From: Lachnospiraceae bacterium
GTDB lineage: Bacteria; Bacillota; Clostridia; Lachnospirales; Lachnospiraceae
DNA length: 36,249 bases
Reading direction: 5' to 3'
Assembly: GCA_024680435.1 (NCBI GenBank)
Contig: JAILCK010000005.1
Coordinates: forward strand, 1-36,249
The number at the start of each line of letters is the position of its first letter. Position 1 is the stretch's first letter. A model generated the notes under the pieces. The model was given only the letters and a program-made list of their open reading frames with translations. It searched no databases and was not told the origin of the DNA. Positions 18,336 to 26,577 of this stretch are shown piece after piece. A program made the translations under genes and the position numbers.

Positions 18336-19934
18336 ATGAAAGAAAAAAACACATCTTTTAACTTTTTTAAGAAACCATCCAAAAATACTTTTACAAATCT
18401 TTTGAAAGAAGCTTTTTCAAAAGACAAGTCCTTTTTATATGTACTAATAACATCTATCGCCACATGCTTTATTTGTTATTTTTATGAAATGATTCATGGT
18501 CTTGGCTGTCCCGATACTTTAGCCGAGGGAATCAGAACTTACAGAAATGCGGATTTTTCCACTTCTCAAGCTCGCTGGATGCTTAGATTTATAAATGAAT
18601 TTTTCGGTAAAAATGTTATTATTCCCACTGTAACGGTAGTTTCATACTGCCTAATGATCGGTATAAGTGCCTTTATTATATGTAAAATGATGAAGATTAA
18701 TAAAGCTTCTTACATTGTGTTAATCACAGCCACGATGGTAAGTTTCCCGATTATTCTTCATCAATTTGCTTATCTTTATATGGCTTTGGCATATTCCTTT
18801 TCCTTTTTGATGGTGGTATGTGCTTCTTTATTGATAAGAACCCATAAGGTTGTTCTTTTAATAGTAAGTGTTTTATTTCACCTTATGATGATGGGCTCCT
18901 ATCAATCCTACATAGGAGCTGCGACCGCTCTTGCAATAGTCATGTTTATTTTCGATTTAATCGATACGGATTCCATAAAGAAAGCCTTTATTAATTTAGG
19001 GCTTACTGCCACTTCACTTCTTCTAGGCGTCTTAATAAACATGCCATTTTCTCAGTTTATGATGAATCACTATCACACCGGTATGGATGAAAGAGTAAGC
19101 GGTTTTTCAATCGCTCCTATTTTTGAAAACTTAGGTTTTTCTCTTAAATATTCATATGTGTGGTTTTTCTCATACTTTAATAACGAGATTCTTTCAAGAA
19201 ACCGTTTTTACTTTATTTTCTTTCTTGTATTGATTATATTGGTTGTTTCAATGATAGTAAGGAAGATTAAGAATAAGCATTACGGTGTAGCTTCTTTAAT
19301 TCTTGTCGGTTTCTTGCTTCTTCCAATCGGAATGAATTTCTTGCTTGTCATAATGCCAAGTAACGGAATGAGAGATATTTTAAGGTATCAATATGTACTT
19401 ATCTTTCCTTTGCTTTTTATGTTACACGATAAGCTTGACGGTTATTTATATACCGACGTCCTTAAAGTTTTGTCACACGCAGCAATCATTTTTATCCTTA
19501 TAGCCAATGTAATTTCTGCAAACTCGACCGCACTTATGTACAAATATACTTATGAAGATGCCATTAATCAGGCTAACTTCATGATGAATGAGGTATATGA
19601 TTTAGAAGATTACGTTGCAAATGAAACGCCCATTATCCTTACTGGCCCCATTTCATACAGCGCCCTTCAGGATAAATACCCAAAGATTTTTAGATACGCG
19701 GAAGTTGAAGGAGGTCCCGTCTTCTGGAATGACTTTTACGGAATGAACATTTGTCGATATCAATTCTTCCAGGAATTTATAGGAATTGATCCACAGTACA
19801 TTACAAGAGAAGATTTCGCGGTTATAGATAGTAAGGAGTTTTTGGAAATGCCTGTATGGCCCATGGCCGGCTCAATTAAAATGATTGACGGAAAAGTGGT
19901 TATAAAAACATCCGACAACCCTCCCGAATATTAA
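18336..19934 (+). CDS. Multi-TM glucosyltransferase-domain protein (GtrII/Glucos_trans_II-like)
   Basis: 532 aa polytopic; YEMIHGLGCPDTLAEGIRTYRNADFSTSQARWMLRFIN and GSYQSYIGAATALAIV match the GtrII-like family pattern. Confidence 0.72.
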   Translation: MKEKNTSFNFFKKPSKNTFTNLLKEAFSKDKSFLYVLITSIATCFICYFYEMIHGLGCPDTLAEGIRTYRNADFSTSQARWMLRFINEFFGKNVIIPTVTVVSYCLMIGISAFIICKMMKINKASYIVLITATMVSFPIILHQFAYLYMALAYSFSFLMVVCASLLIRTHKVVLLIVSVLFHLMMMGSYQSYIGAATALAIVMFIFDLIDTDSIKKAFINLGLTATSLLLGVLINMPFSQFMMNHYHTGMDERVSGFSIAPIFENLGFSLKYSYVWFFSYFNNEILSRNRFYFIFFLVLIILVVSMIVRKIKNKHYGVASLILVGFLLLPIGMNFLLVIMPSNGMRDILRYQYVLIFPLLFMLHDKLDGYLYTDVLKVLSHAAIIFILIANVISANSTALMYKYTYEDAINQANFMMNEVYDLEDYVANETPIILTGPISYSALQDKYPKIFRYAEVEGGPVFWNDFYGMNICRYQFFQEFIGIDPQYITREDFAVIDSKEFLEMPVWPMAGSIKMIDGKVVIKTSDNPPEY

Positions 19935-19952
19935 AATAATGAATAAAAAAAT

Positions 19953-19985
19953 AAAGCCCCAAGGATTTAAATCCTTGAGGCTTTT
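19953..19985. terminator. Bidirectional terminator between convergent genes
   Basis: AAAGCC-CAAGGATTTAAATCCTTG-GGCTTTTT hairpin between 18336..19934(+) and 19994..20938(-). Confidence 0.85.
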
Positions 19986-19993
19986 TACTTACC

Positions 19994-20938
19994 TTATTTC
20001 TTTAAAAATTCTTTTACGTCAGCGTATACACCCTTGCCGTCAAGCTTATACTTTTCAACAAGTGCTGCCGCAGAACCGGATTCACCGAAGATATCCTGCA
20101 TACCAAGCTTCTTAACGGGTGTAGGAAGCTTCTCGCTTAAAACATCACATACGGCGCTTCCAAGGCCACCGATAACGGAATGTTCTTCAACGGTAACAAC
20201 CTTACCTGTCTTCTTAGCACTCTTTAAGATAATGTCTTCATCGAGAGGCTTGATGGTGCAGATGTTAATAACTTCTGCATCGATTCCGTCTGCTTTAAGC
20301 ATTTCTGCTGCTGTTAATGCTGAGTCTACGCAAATACCTGTAGCAACGATAGTAACATCTTTACCTTCTCTTACTACAGAGCCCTTACCGATTTCAAACT
20401 TGTAATCGGGACGGTCGTTTATAACCGGCACTGCAGCACGGCCGAAACGAATATATACAGGGCCTTCATATTCAATAGCTGCTCTTACGCAAGCCTTTGC
20501 TTCAATATCATCGGAAGGGCACATAACTACCATTCCGGGGATAGTTCTCATTAATGCCAAGTCTTCGTTACACTGGTGTGTTGCACCATCTTCACCAACG
20601 GTGATACCTGCGTGTGTGGCGCCGATTTTAACATTTAAATGAGGATATCCTACTGAGTTTCTAACCTGTTCATAAGCACGACCTGCAGCAAACATCGCAA
20701 ATGATGAAGCAAAAGGAATAAGTCCCGTTGTAGCAAGTCCTGCTGCTATACCGATCATGTTACATTCTGCGATACCACAGTCAATGTGTCTGTCGGGAAA
20801 TGCCTTCTTAAATACGCCTGTCTTTGTGGCAGCTGCAAGGTCCGCATCCAATACTACAAGATTGGGATATTCGGCACCAAGTTCTTTTAAAGCATTTCCG
20901 TAGCTTTCTCTGGTAGCGATTTTAACTACTTCTGACAT
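19994..20938 (-). CDS. Transketolase, C-terminal subunit (split form)
   Basis: 314 aa; LVVLDADLAAATKTGVFKKAFPDRHIDCGIAECNMIGIAAGLA, THAGITVGEDGATHQCNEDLALMRTIPGM. Confidence 0.94.
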   Translation of the reverse strand: MSEVVKIATRESYGNALKELGAEYPNLVVLDADLAAATKTGVFKKAFPDRHIDCGIAECNMIGIAAGLATTGLIPFASSFAMFAAGRAYEQVRNSVGYPHLNVKIGATHAGITVGEDGATHQCNEDLALMRTIPGMVVMCPSDDIEAKACVRAAIEYEGPVYIRFGRAAVPVINDRPDYKFEIGKGSVVREGKDVTIVATGICVDSALTAAEMLKADGIDAEVINICTIKPLDEDIILKSAKKTGKVVTVEEHSVIGGLGSAVCDVLSEKLPTPVKKLGMQDIFGESGSAAALVEKYKLDGKGVYADVKEFLKK

Positions 20939-21759
20939 AATGCTTCACCTACTTTCTCAAGATCTGCCATTGCGATTGCATATTCTTCATCGTTGGGAGC
21001 CTTACCGTGCCATCCGCAAGAATTTTCCATGAAGGAAACTCCTTTGCCCTTTGTGGAATGAGCAATGATAACTGTAGGCTGTCCCTTTGTTTCTCTTGCT
21101 TCTTTGAATGCTGCACGAATTTCGTCAAAATCGTGAGCGTTAATCTCGATTACATGGAAACGGAATGCCTTAAACTTATCTGCAAAAGGTTCTGCGGAAC
21201 AAACTTCTTCCAAAGTACCATCAATCTGAAGTCCGTTATAGTCAAGGATTACGCAAAGATTGTCAAGCTTTCTGTGACCTGCAAACATTGCTGCTTCCCA
21301 AACCTGTCCTTCTTCGGCTTCACCGTCACCTACGAGTGTGTAAACACGATTGCTCTTTCCCTGCATCTTTGCACCAAGAGCCATTCCGACTGCTGCGGAA
21401 ATACCCTGTCCCAAAGAACCTGATGACATATCAACACCGGGAATGTGTACACAGGGATGACCCTGAAGGTAAGAGCCAAGTTTTCTTAATGTCTTTAAAT
21501 CTTCAACCGGGAAAAATCCGCGATTAGCTAAAGCGGAATATAAACCGGGTGCTGTGTGACCCTTCGACAATACAAAGCGGTCGCGATCCTCTTTTTTAGG
21601 ATTCTTAGGATCGATGTTCATTTCTTCAAAATAAAGATACGTATAGATATCTGCCGCAGAAAGGGATCCGCCGGGATGTCCTGCTTTTGCGCTGTGAACT
21701 GCGGTAACAATACCTTTACGAACTTCATTTGCCATTTTTTGAAGCTCTAAGTTTGTCAT
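20926..21759 (-). CDS. Transketolase, N-terminal subunit (split form)
   Basis: 277 aa; HSAKAGHPGGSLSAADIYTYLYF, DRFVLSKGHTAPGLYSALA, LGQGISAAVGMALGAK, VGDGEAEEGQVWEAAMFA. Confidence 0.95.
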   Translation of the reverse strand: MTNLELQKMANEVRKGIVTAVHSAKAGHPGGSLSAADIYTYLYFEEMNIDPKNPKKEDRDRFVLSKGHTAPGLYSALANRGFFPVEDLKTLRKLGSYLQGHPCVHIPGVDMSSGSLGQGISAAVGMALGAKMQGKSNRVYTLVGDGEAEEGQVWEAAMFAGHRKLDNLCVILDYNGLQIDGTLEEVCSAEPFADKFKAFRFHVIEINAHDFDEIRAAFKEARETKGQPTVIIAHSTKGKGVSFMENSCGWHGKAPNDEEYAIAMADLEKVGEALCQK

Positions 21760-21855
21760 GTTTCCTCCATAATAGAATTTTCATAATTTCTTCTCTACCA
21801 TAGAATTTAGCATATAGTCGCAAATCCGTCCATTAAGTCTTTAGCTTTTTTATTA

Positions 21856-22554
21856 CTAATTATTGCTCTTTTGGCCGTAATAAGCGTTTGCTCCGTGCTT
21901 TCTGTAGTAGTGTTTGTCTTTTAATTCCTGAGGTGCTTCTTTGACGTCTTTATTGATAAGTTCAGTTCTGTAAGCCATTTTTGCAACTTCCTCAAGTACA
22001 ACAGCATTGTGAACGGCTTCAAAAGCATCTTTTCCCCAAGTGAAGGGGCCGTGGTTTTTACAAAGCACACAAGGAACTGCTTCGTAATCCTTATCCTTAA
22101 AGTAATCGATGATTATAAGTCCTGTGTTCTTTTCATAAGCTTCATCGATTTCTTCCTTTGAAAGATTTCTTACACAAGGAACCTGTCCGTAGATGTAATC
22201 TGCATGAGTGGTGCCGTAGCAAGGAATGTTTCTTCCCGCCTGCGCCCAGCTTGTAGCGTAGGAAGAATGGGTGTGAACAATTCCTCCGACCTTGTCAAAA
22301 GCCTTGTAAAGCTCTAAATGTGTGGGGGTATCTGACGAAGGATTTAAATCTCCCTCAACTTTTTCACCCTTTAAGTTCATTACAACCATATCCTTCGGGC
22401 GCATTTTTTCGTAATCAACACCGCTTGGCTTAATTACAAAAAGTCCCGATTCTCTGTCGATTTCACTTACGTTTCCCCATGTAAAGGTTACAAGTCCGTG
22501 CTTTGGAAGAAGCATATTCGCTTCATAAACTTTTTCTTTTAATTCTTCTAACAT
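21856..22554 (-). CDS. araD: L-ribulose-5-phosphate 4-epimerase
   Basis: 232 aa; [76 protein letters not shown]. Confidence 0.95.
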   Translation of the reverse strand: MLEELKEKVYEANMLLPKHGLVTFTWGNVSEIDRESGLFVIKPSGVDYEKMRPKDMVVMNLKGEKVEGDLNPSSDTPTHLELYKAFDKVGGIVHTHSSYATSWAQAGRNIPCYGTTHADYIYGQVPCVRNLSKEEIDEAYEKNTGLIIIDYFKDKDYEAVPCVLCKNHGPFTWGKDAFEAVHNAVVLEEVAKMAYRTELINKDVKEAPQELKDKHYYRKHGANAYYGQKSNN

Positions 22555-22562
22555 ACGCGCTC

Positions 22563-24170
22563 CTATTTAACTGAATTTACAGCTGCTCTTTCTACTTCGA
22601 TAGCCTTTTTATACTTTTCGATAAATGCATCAAATCCATCTATGTCAGCTTTGCTTGGCTCAATGGTTTCTTTTTCCATGCTGTTAAATACTTTATTTTC
22701 AAGGTAATCGGAAAGAGTTTCTTTTCCCTCTTTTTGAATCATGTAAGAAGCGAGCACTGCCATGCCCCAAGCTCCGCCTTCCCCTGCTGTCTTTGCTACG
22801 GAAACGGGAGCTGCCAAAGCTGCTGCCAGGATGCTCTGTCCTACGCCTTTTGTTTTAAACAATCCGCCGTGGCCTGTGATTGAATCAACCTTTACGCCTT
22901 CCTTTTTAAGCATGATATCGCATCCAAGCTTAAGTGTGGCAAGGGAAGAATAAAGGTGTGATCTCATAAAGTTTGCAAGATTCATCTTTGCGTTTTGCTC
23001 TCTTACAAACAAAGGTCTACCTTCTTCAAATTCTGTTACGCCTTCACCCGAGTAATAGTTAAAAGAAACCAGTCCGCCTGCATCTTTGTCTGATTCCATT
23101 GCCTTATTGTAAAGAACAGAGAAAAGCTTGTTCATATCAACGCTTACTCCGTAGCTTTCTAAGCTCTCTTTAAATAAGTTAACCCAAGCATTTAAGTCTG
23201 AAGTACAGTTGTTGCAGTGAACCATACCTACCAAGTCTCCGGAAGGAGTGGTGACAAGGTCGATTTCTCTATATACTTTTGAAAGGTTCTTTTCAAGAAC
23301 AACCATTGCAAATACGCTGGTTCCTGCGGAAACGTTACCTGTTTTTACCTTAACTGCATTTGTTGCAACCATACCTGTTCCGGCATCGCCTTCGGGAGGA
23401 GCTACGGGGATACCTGCTTCAAGGTCTCCTTCGGGATCTAAAAGCTTTGCTCCTTCATTTGTTAATGTTCCCGCATCTTCACCTGCTGTTAAAACCTTGG
23501 GGAAGATTTCTCTTAATGTATATGAAAGGCCTGCCTTCTTTAAAAGTGCGTCAAACTTTTGCACCATTGTGGCATCGTAATCTCTTGTAGCAGGGTCGAT
23601 AGGAAACATTCCCGAAGCTTCGCCAACACCCATTACTTTCTTTCCTGTAAGAAGATAATGAATGTATCCTGCAAGAGTTGTCTGAAACGAAATCTTTGAA
23701 ATGTGCTCTTCTTTATTTAAAATTGCCTGATAAAGGTGAGCTATGCTCCATCTTTGAGGAATGTTATAAGAAAACTCTTCTGTAAGGACATCTGCCGCAT
23801 CCTTTGTGATGGTGTTTCTCCAGGTTCTGAAAGGTGTAAGCAAATTATCATCCTTATCAAACACAAGGTATCCATGCATCATTCCGCTTATGCCGATTGC
23901 GCCAAGCTTCTTTAAAGTTACACCGTATTCATCTTTTACATTCTTCTTTAAGTCCTTGTAGCAAGACTGAAATCCATCTTTGATCTCTGAAAGAGGATAT
24001 GTCCAGATTCCATTTTCAAGGTGGTTCTCCCATTCATGTCCTCCCTGTGCAATGGGTGTGTTTTTATCATCCACAAGCACTGCCTTAATTCTTGTTGAGC
24101 CAAACTCGATTCCAAGAACCGCCTTTCCTGATTCAATTACCTTTTTAATTTCTTCTTTTGAGTAACCCAT
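22563..24170 (-). CDS. FGGY-family pentulose kinase (likely L-ribulokinase by context)
   Basis: 535 aa; [69 protein letters not shown]; adjacent to araD and AraR-like gene. Substrate is inferred. Confidence 0.85.
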   Translation of the reverse strand: MGYSKEEIKKVIESGKAVLGIEFGSTRIKAVLVDDKNTPIAQGGHEWENHLENGIWTYPLSEIKDGFQSCYKDLKKNVKDEYGVTLKKLGAIGISGMMHGYLVFDKDDNLLTPFRTWRNTITKDAADVLTEEFSYNIPQRWSIAHLYQAILNKEEHISKISFQTTLAGYIHYLLTGKKVMGVGEASGMFPIDPATRDYDATMVQKFDALLKKAGLSYTLREIFPKVLTAGEDAGTLTNEGAKLLDPEGDLEAGIPVAPPEGDAGTGMVATNAVKVKTGNVSAGTSVFAMVVLEKNLSKVYREIDLVTTPSGDLVGMVHCNNCTSDLNAWVNLFKESLESYGVSVDMNKLFSVLYNKAMESDKDAGGLVSFNYYSGEGVTEFEEGRPLFVREQNAKMNLANFMRSHLYSSLATLKLGCDIMLKKEGVKVDSITGHGGLFKTKGVGQSILAAALAAPVSVAKTAGEGGAWGMAVLASYMIQKEGKETLSDYLENKVFNSMEKETIEPSKADIDGFDAFIEKYKKAIEVERAAVNSVK

Positions 24171-24179
24171 AAAACCTCC

Positions 24180-25256
24180 TTATTCCTTAAGTGCTTTGAC
24201 ACTGTCTCGTTCTACAACGGTAGTTATCAATTCTTCGGATACATCCTTTTTGGGATCTTCCATTAGTTTAAACAAGCTGTTTGCCGCCTTCTTTCCAAGG
24301 CTTTCCATGGGGTGTCTTAGTGAAGTGATTTTCACATCCCCGTATTCTGCAAGGTCTGAATTATCCATGCTGATGATTGAAATATCATCCGGCACTTTTA
24401 TTCCCTGCTTTGAAAGAAAACTTATATATTCAAGCGCCACTCTGTCGTTATAGCAAAAAACGGCGCTACAGCCCTTAAGTCTGTTTATTAAATGCTCCGA
24501 TAAAACAGAAATATCATTTTCATCTTTTGTGTCATACCAGACTATGTTATCAGATGTGTTCTTTATTCCCGCATCAAGCAAAGCCTTTGAATATCCCGAA
24601 AATCTTAAATGGCCCTGGCCGTCATCCATTTTTAAAATGGCGCCTATTTTTTTATGGCCCTTTGCCAAAAGATATCTTGTGGCCATGTATCCCATTCTTG
24701 AATCGTCCAAAGAAACATGGGGGATATCAATTCCTTTATAATAAGTATTTATAAAAATAACGGGAATTCCTTTTTCTTTAAGCATTTCATAACAGTCCAG
24801 GTTTGGATTTGGAAGGGCGCTTTTTACAGGCTCCATAATGATGCCCGCCACATCTTCCTTTTCTATTAAGTCGCTAAGCACTTCTCTTTCTTTATCAAAC
24901 TTATTATTGGTAAAAGAAAGCTGCATGGAATAGCCTTTGTCTGCTAAAGCAGATTCAATTCCCATAATTATTCTTGGAAAAATATAGTTTTCAACATAGG
25001 TGGTGATAACAGCCACTCTTTTTGATGCACTCGATTTTTTTACGTGCACATAGGTGCCGCTTCCGCGAATGCTTGTAAGAATTCCTTCTTCTTCCAGATT
25101 TTTAAAAGCCCGTCTTACCGTATCACGGCTAACTCCGAACTTCTTTGTGAGAGCATTTTCGGAGGGCGCTTTCGAACCGTCCTTTAATGCACCTTCCTTT
25201 ATCTTATTTTTTATATACTCCGTTATGATGGCGTATTTGGGTACAAATGAATCCAT
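24180..25256 (-). CDS. araR: AraR-like transcriptional regulator (GntR HTH + LacI/PBP-type effector domain)
   Basis: 358 aa; N-terminal GntR HTH (SENALTKKFGVSRDTVRRAFKNLEEEGILTSIRGSGTYV) fused to LacI-type sensor (GYMATRYLLAKGHKKIGAI...); heads an ara operon. Confidence 0.9.
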   Translation of the reverse strand: MDSFVPKYAIITEYIKNKIKEGALKDGSKAPSENALTKKFGVSRDTVRRAFKNLEEEGILTSIRGSGTYVHVKKSSASKRVAVITTYVENYIFPRIIMGIESALADKGYSMQLSFTNNKFDKEREVLSDLIEKEDVAGIIMEPVKSALPNPNLDCYEMLKEKGIPVIFINTYYKGIDIPHVSLDDSRMGYMATRYLLAKGHKKIGAILKMDDGQGHLRFSGYSKALLDAGIKNTSDNIVWYDTKDENDISVLSEHLINRLKGCSAVFCYNDRVALEYISFLSKQGIKVPDDISIISMDNSDLAEYGDVKITSLRHPMESLGKKAANSLFKLMEDPKKDVSEELITTVVERDSVKALKE

Positions 25257-25318
25257 AGTTGTATGTACTCCGAGTAAATTTAAGATAAGTTGTCGGTATT
25301 TTCTTCCTGTCTTCTTTC

Positions 25319-25347
25319 ACCTTAACCCCTTGAAAACCTCATGTCAA
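25319..25347 (-). promoter_or_regulatory. Candidate promoter of the araR operon
   Basis: Minus strand TTGACA-17 nt-TAAGGT; the -10 is weak. Confidence 0.5.
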
Positions 25348-25372
25348 TGCAAAACACCTACAACTTCTCCAT

Positions 25373-25392
25373 AAGTTGTATGCATACAACTT
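25373..25392. promoter_or_regulatory. AraR operator-like palindrome
   Basis: AAGTTGTATGCATACAACTT, perfect 20-bp palindrome resembling the B. subtilis AraR box (TTGTNNGTACAA-type), next to the araR-like gene. Confidence 0.8.
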
Positions 25393-25410
25393 TAGCAAAT
25401 TAACGCAAAG

Positions 25411-25438
25411 TTGCATAATCCGGAAAATGTGATAAAAT
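25411..25438 (+). promoter_or_regulatory. Candidate promoter of the TraX-like gene
   Basis: TTGCAT-16 nt-TAAAAT, about 46 nt upstream of the ATG at 25485. Confidence 0.5.
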
Positions 25439-25484
25439 CAATAAAATGTAACTTGTTAACAAATTTTATTATGAGGGAGACAAA

Positions 25485-26537
25485 ATGACAGAAACAATGA
25501 ACTTAGAAGCTACGCCCCAAAAAGGGTTATCAAGCTTCGCACTTAAGTGGATTGCAATAATCACTATGCTTATTGACCATACCACTGCAGTTATTTGGGA
25601 ACGACACTTAATGAGACTCACAAATCCCATTGAGCAGGGCACAGCCGGTCTTATCGATTTATTCTTCAGAGGAATCGGCCGTATCGCGTTCCCCTTATTT
25701 ATTTTCTTACTTGTGCAAGGTTTTATGCACACAAGAAGCAGATCAAAATATGTTTTTAGACTTGCTTTATTTGCAATTATCTCAGACATTCCTTTTGACT
25801 TTGCAATCTGTGGACAATCGTTCTTTGATATTAAAACAATGAGCTTAATTGATAACAGCTCTTGTTGGTATTATCAGAACGTATTCTTTACATTAACTCT
25901 TGGCTTTTTGTTTATGTGGTTTGCAGACTTCATTTACAAAAAGGAAATCGCACCCATCCTTGGGTATGTTGGAATAGGCTTAAGCGTAGTATTATGCGGA
26001 TACTGGTTTGGCTCATATATATCAAACTATATCTCAAGTCTCATCATGGGCTTTAATGGTGCTTTCGAACAGTATGGCGTCGGCTCTTCAGTAAGCAATC
26101 CTTTCTTAGAAAGCCATGGTCCTTTTATTGCAGTCGCTTCGGTTGTTGCCTTGATTACATTGATTGTACTCTTAGTAAGCCACAGGAAAAAATCTTTCCT
26201 TGATCTTTCAAGATTCAGCCTTACCTTTGCAGGCTTGCTGGTACTTATGATTTTGGCGGATTTCTTACATACCGACTATGCAAGCGGCGGTGTACTTGCA
26301 ATTGCTGTAGCTTACGCATTCAGAAATAACTATAAAAAGAGCATTACATTCTGCGTATTGGCGCTTACGATTTTTTCTTCTTTCCTTGAAGCTATTGCAT
26401 TTATTGATATTATCTTTGTATCAAAGTACAACGGACAAAAGGGTAAGAGCGGTATGAAGTATTTCTTCTACATTTTCTATCCCGCACACTTACTTATCCT
26501 TCACTTGATAGCAAAGTTTGTATTCAATTTAGGTTAA
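25485..26537 (+). CDS. TraX-family membrane protein
   Basis: 350 aa polytopic; LKWIAIITMLIDHTTAVI, GRIAFPLFIFLLVQGFMHTRSRSKYVFRLALFAIISDIPFDFA, C-terminal YFFYIFYPAHLLILHLI; TraX family hallmarks. Confidence 0.88.
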   Translation: MTETMNLEATPQKGLSSFALKWIAIITMLIDHTTAVIWERHLMRLTNPIEQGTAGLIDLFFRGIGRIAFPLFIFLLVQGFMHTRSRSKYVFRLALFAIISDIPFDFAICGQSFFDIKTMSLIDNSSCWYYQNVFFTLTLGFLFMWFADFIYKKEIAPILGYVGIGLSVVLCGYWFGSYISNYISSLIMGFNGAFEQYGVGSSVSNPFLESHGPFIAVASVVALITLIVLLVSHRKKSFLDLSRFSLTFAGLLVLMILADFLHTDYASGGVLAIAVAYAFRNNYKKSITFCVLALTIFSSFLEAIAFIDIIFVSKYNGQKGKSGMKYFFYIFYPAHLLILHLIAKFVFNLG

Positions 26538-26541
26538 TTAA

Positions 26542-26577
26542 AAGCCGGTCCCAAGATTCTTGAGACCGGCTTCTTTT
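26542..26577. terminator. Bidirectional terminator between convergent genes
   Basis: AAGCCGGTCcCAAGATTCTTGaGACCGGCTTCTTTTT. Confidence 0.85.

Noticed and set aside
18336-19934. GtrII-like gene as evidence of a prophage
   Set aside because: No phage structural, integrase or gtrA/gtrB genes nearby; flanked by ordinary metabolic genes.
23248-23580. Plus-strand 110-aa ORF inside the FGGY kinase gene
   Set aside because: Antisense to conserved kinase motifs; no domain.
25469-25789. Minus-strand 106-aa ORF overlapping the TraX-like gene
   Set aside because: Antisense to TraX-like coding sequence, which has clear family motifs and its own promoter.
25485-26537. TraX-like gene as evidence for an integrated conjugative element
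   Set aside because: No relaxase, T4SS, integrase, att repeats or other mobility genes in the window; TraX-family genes also occur as chromosomal genes in Firmicutes.
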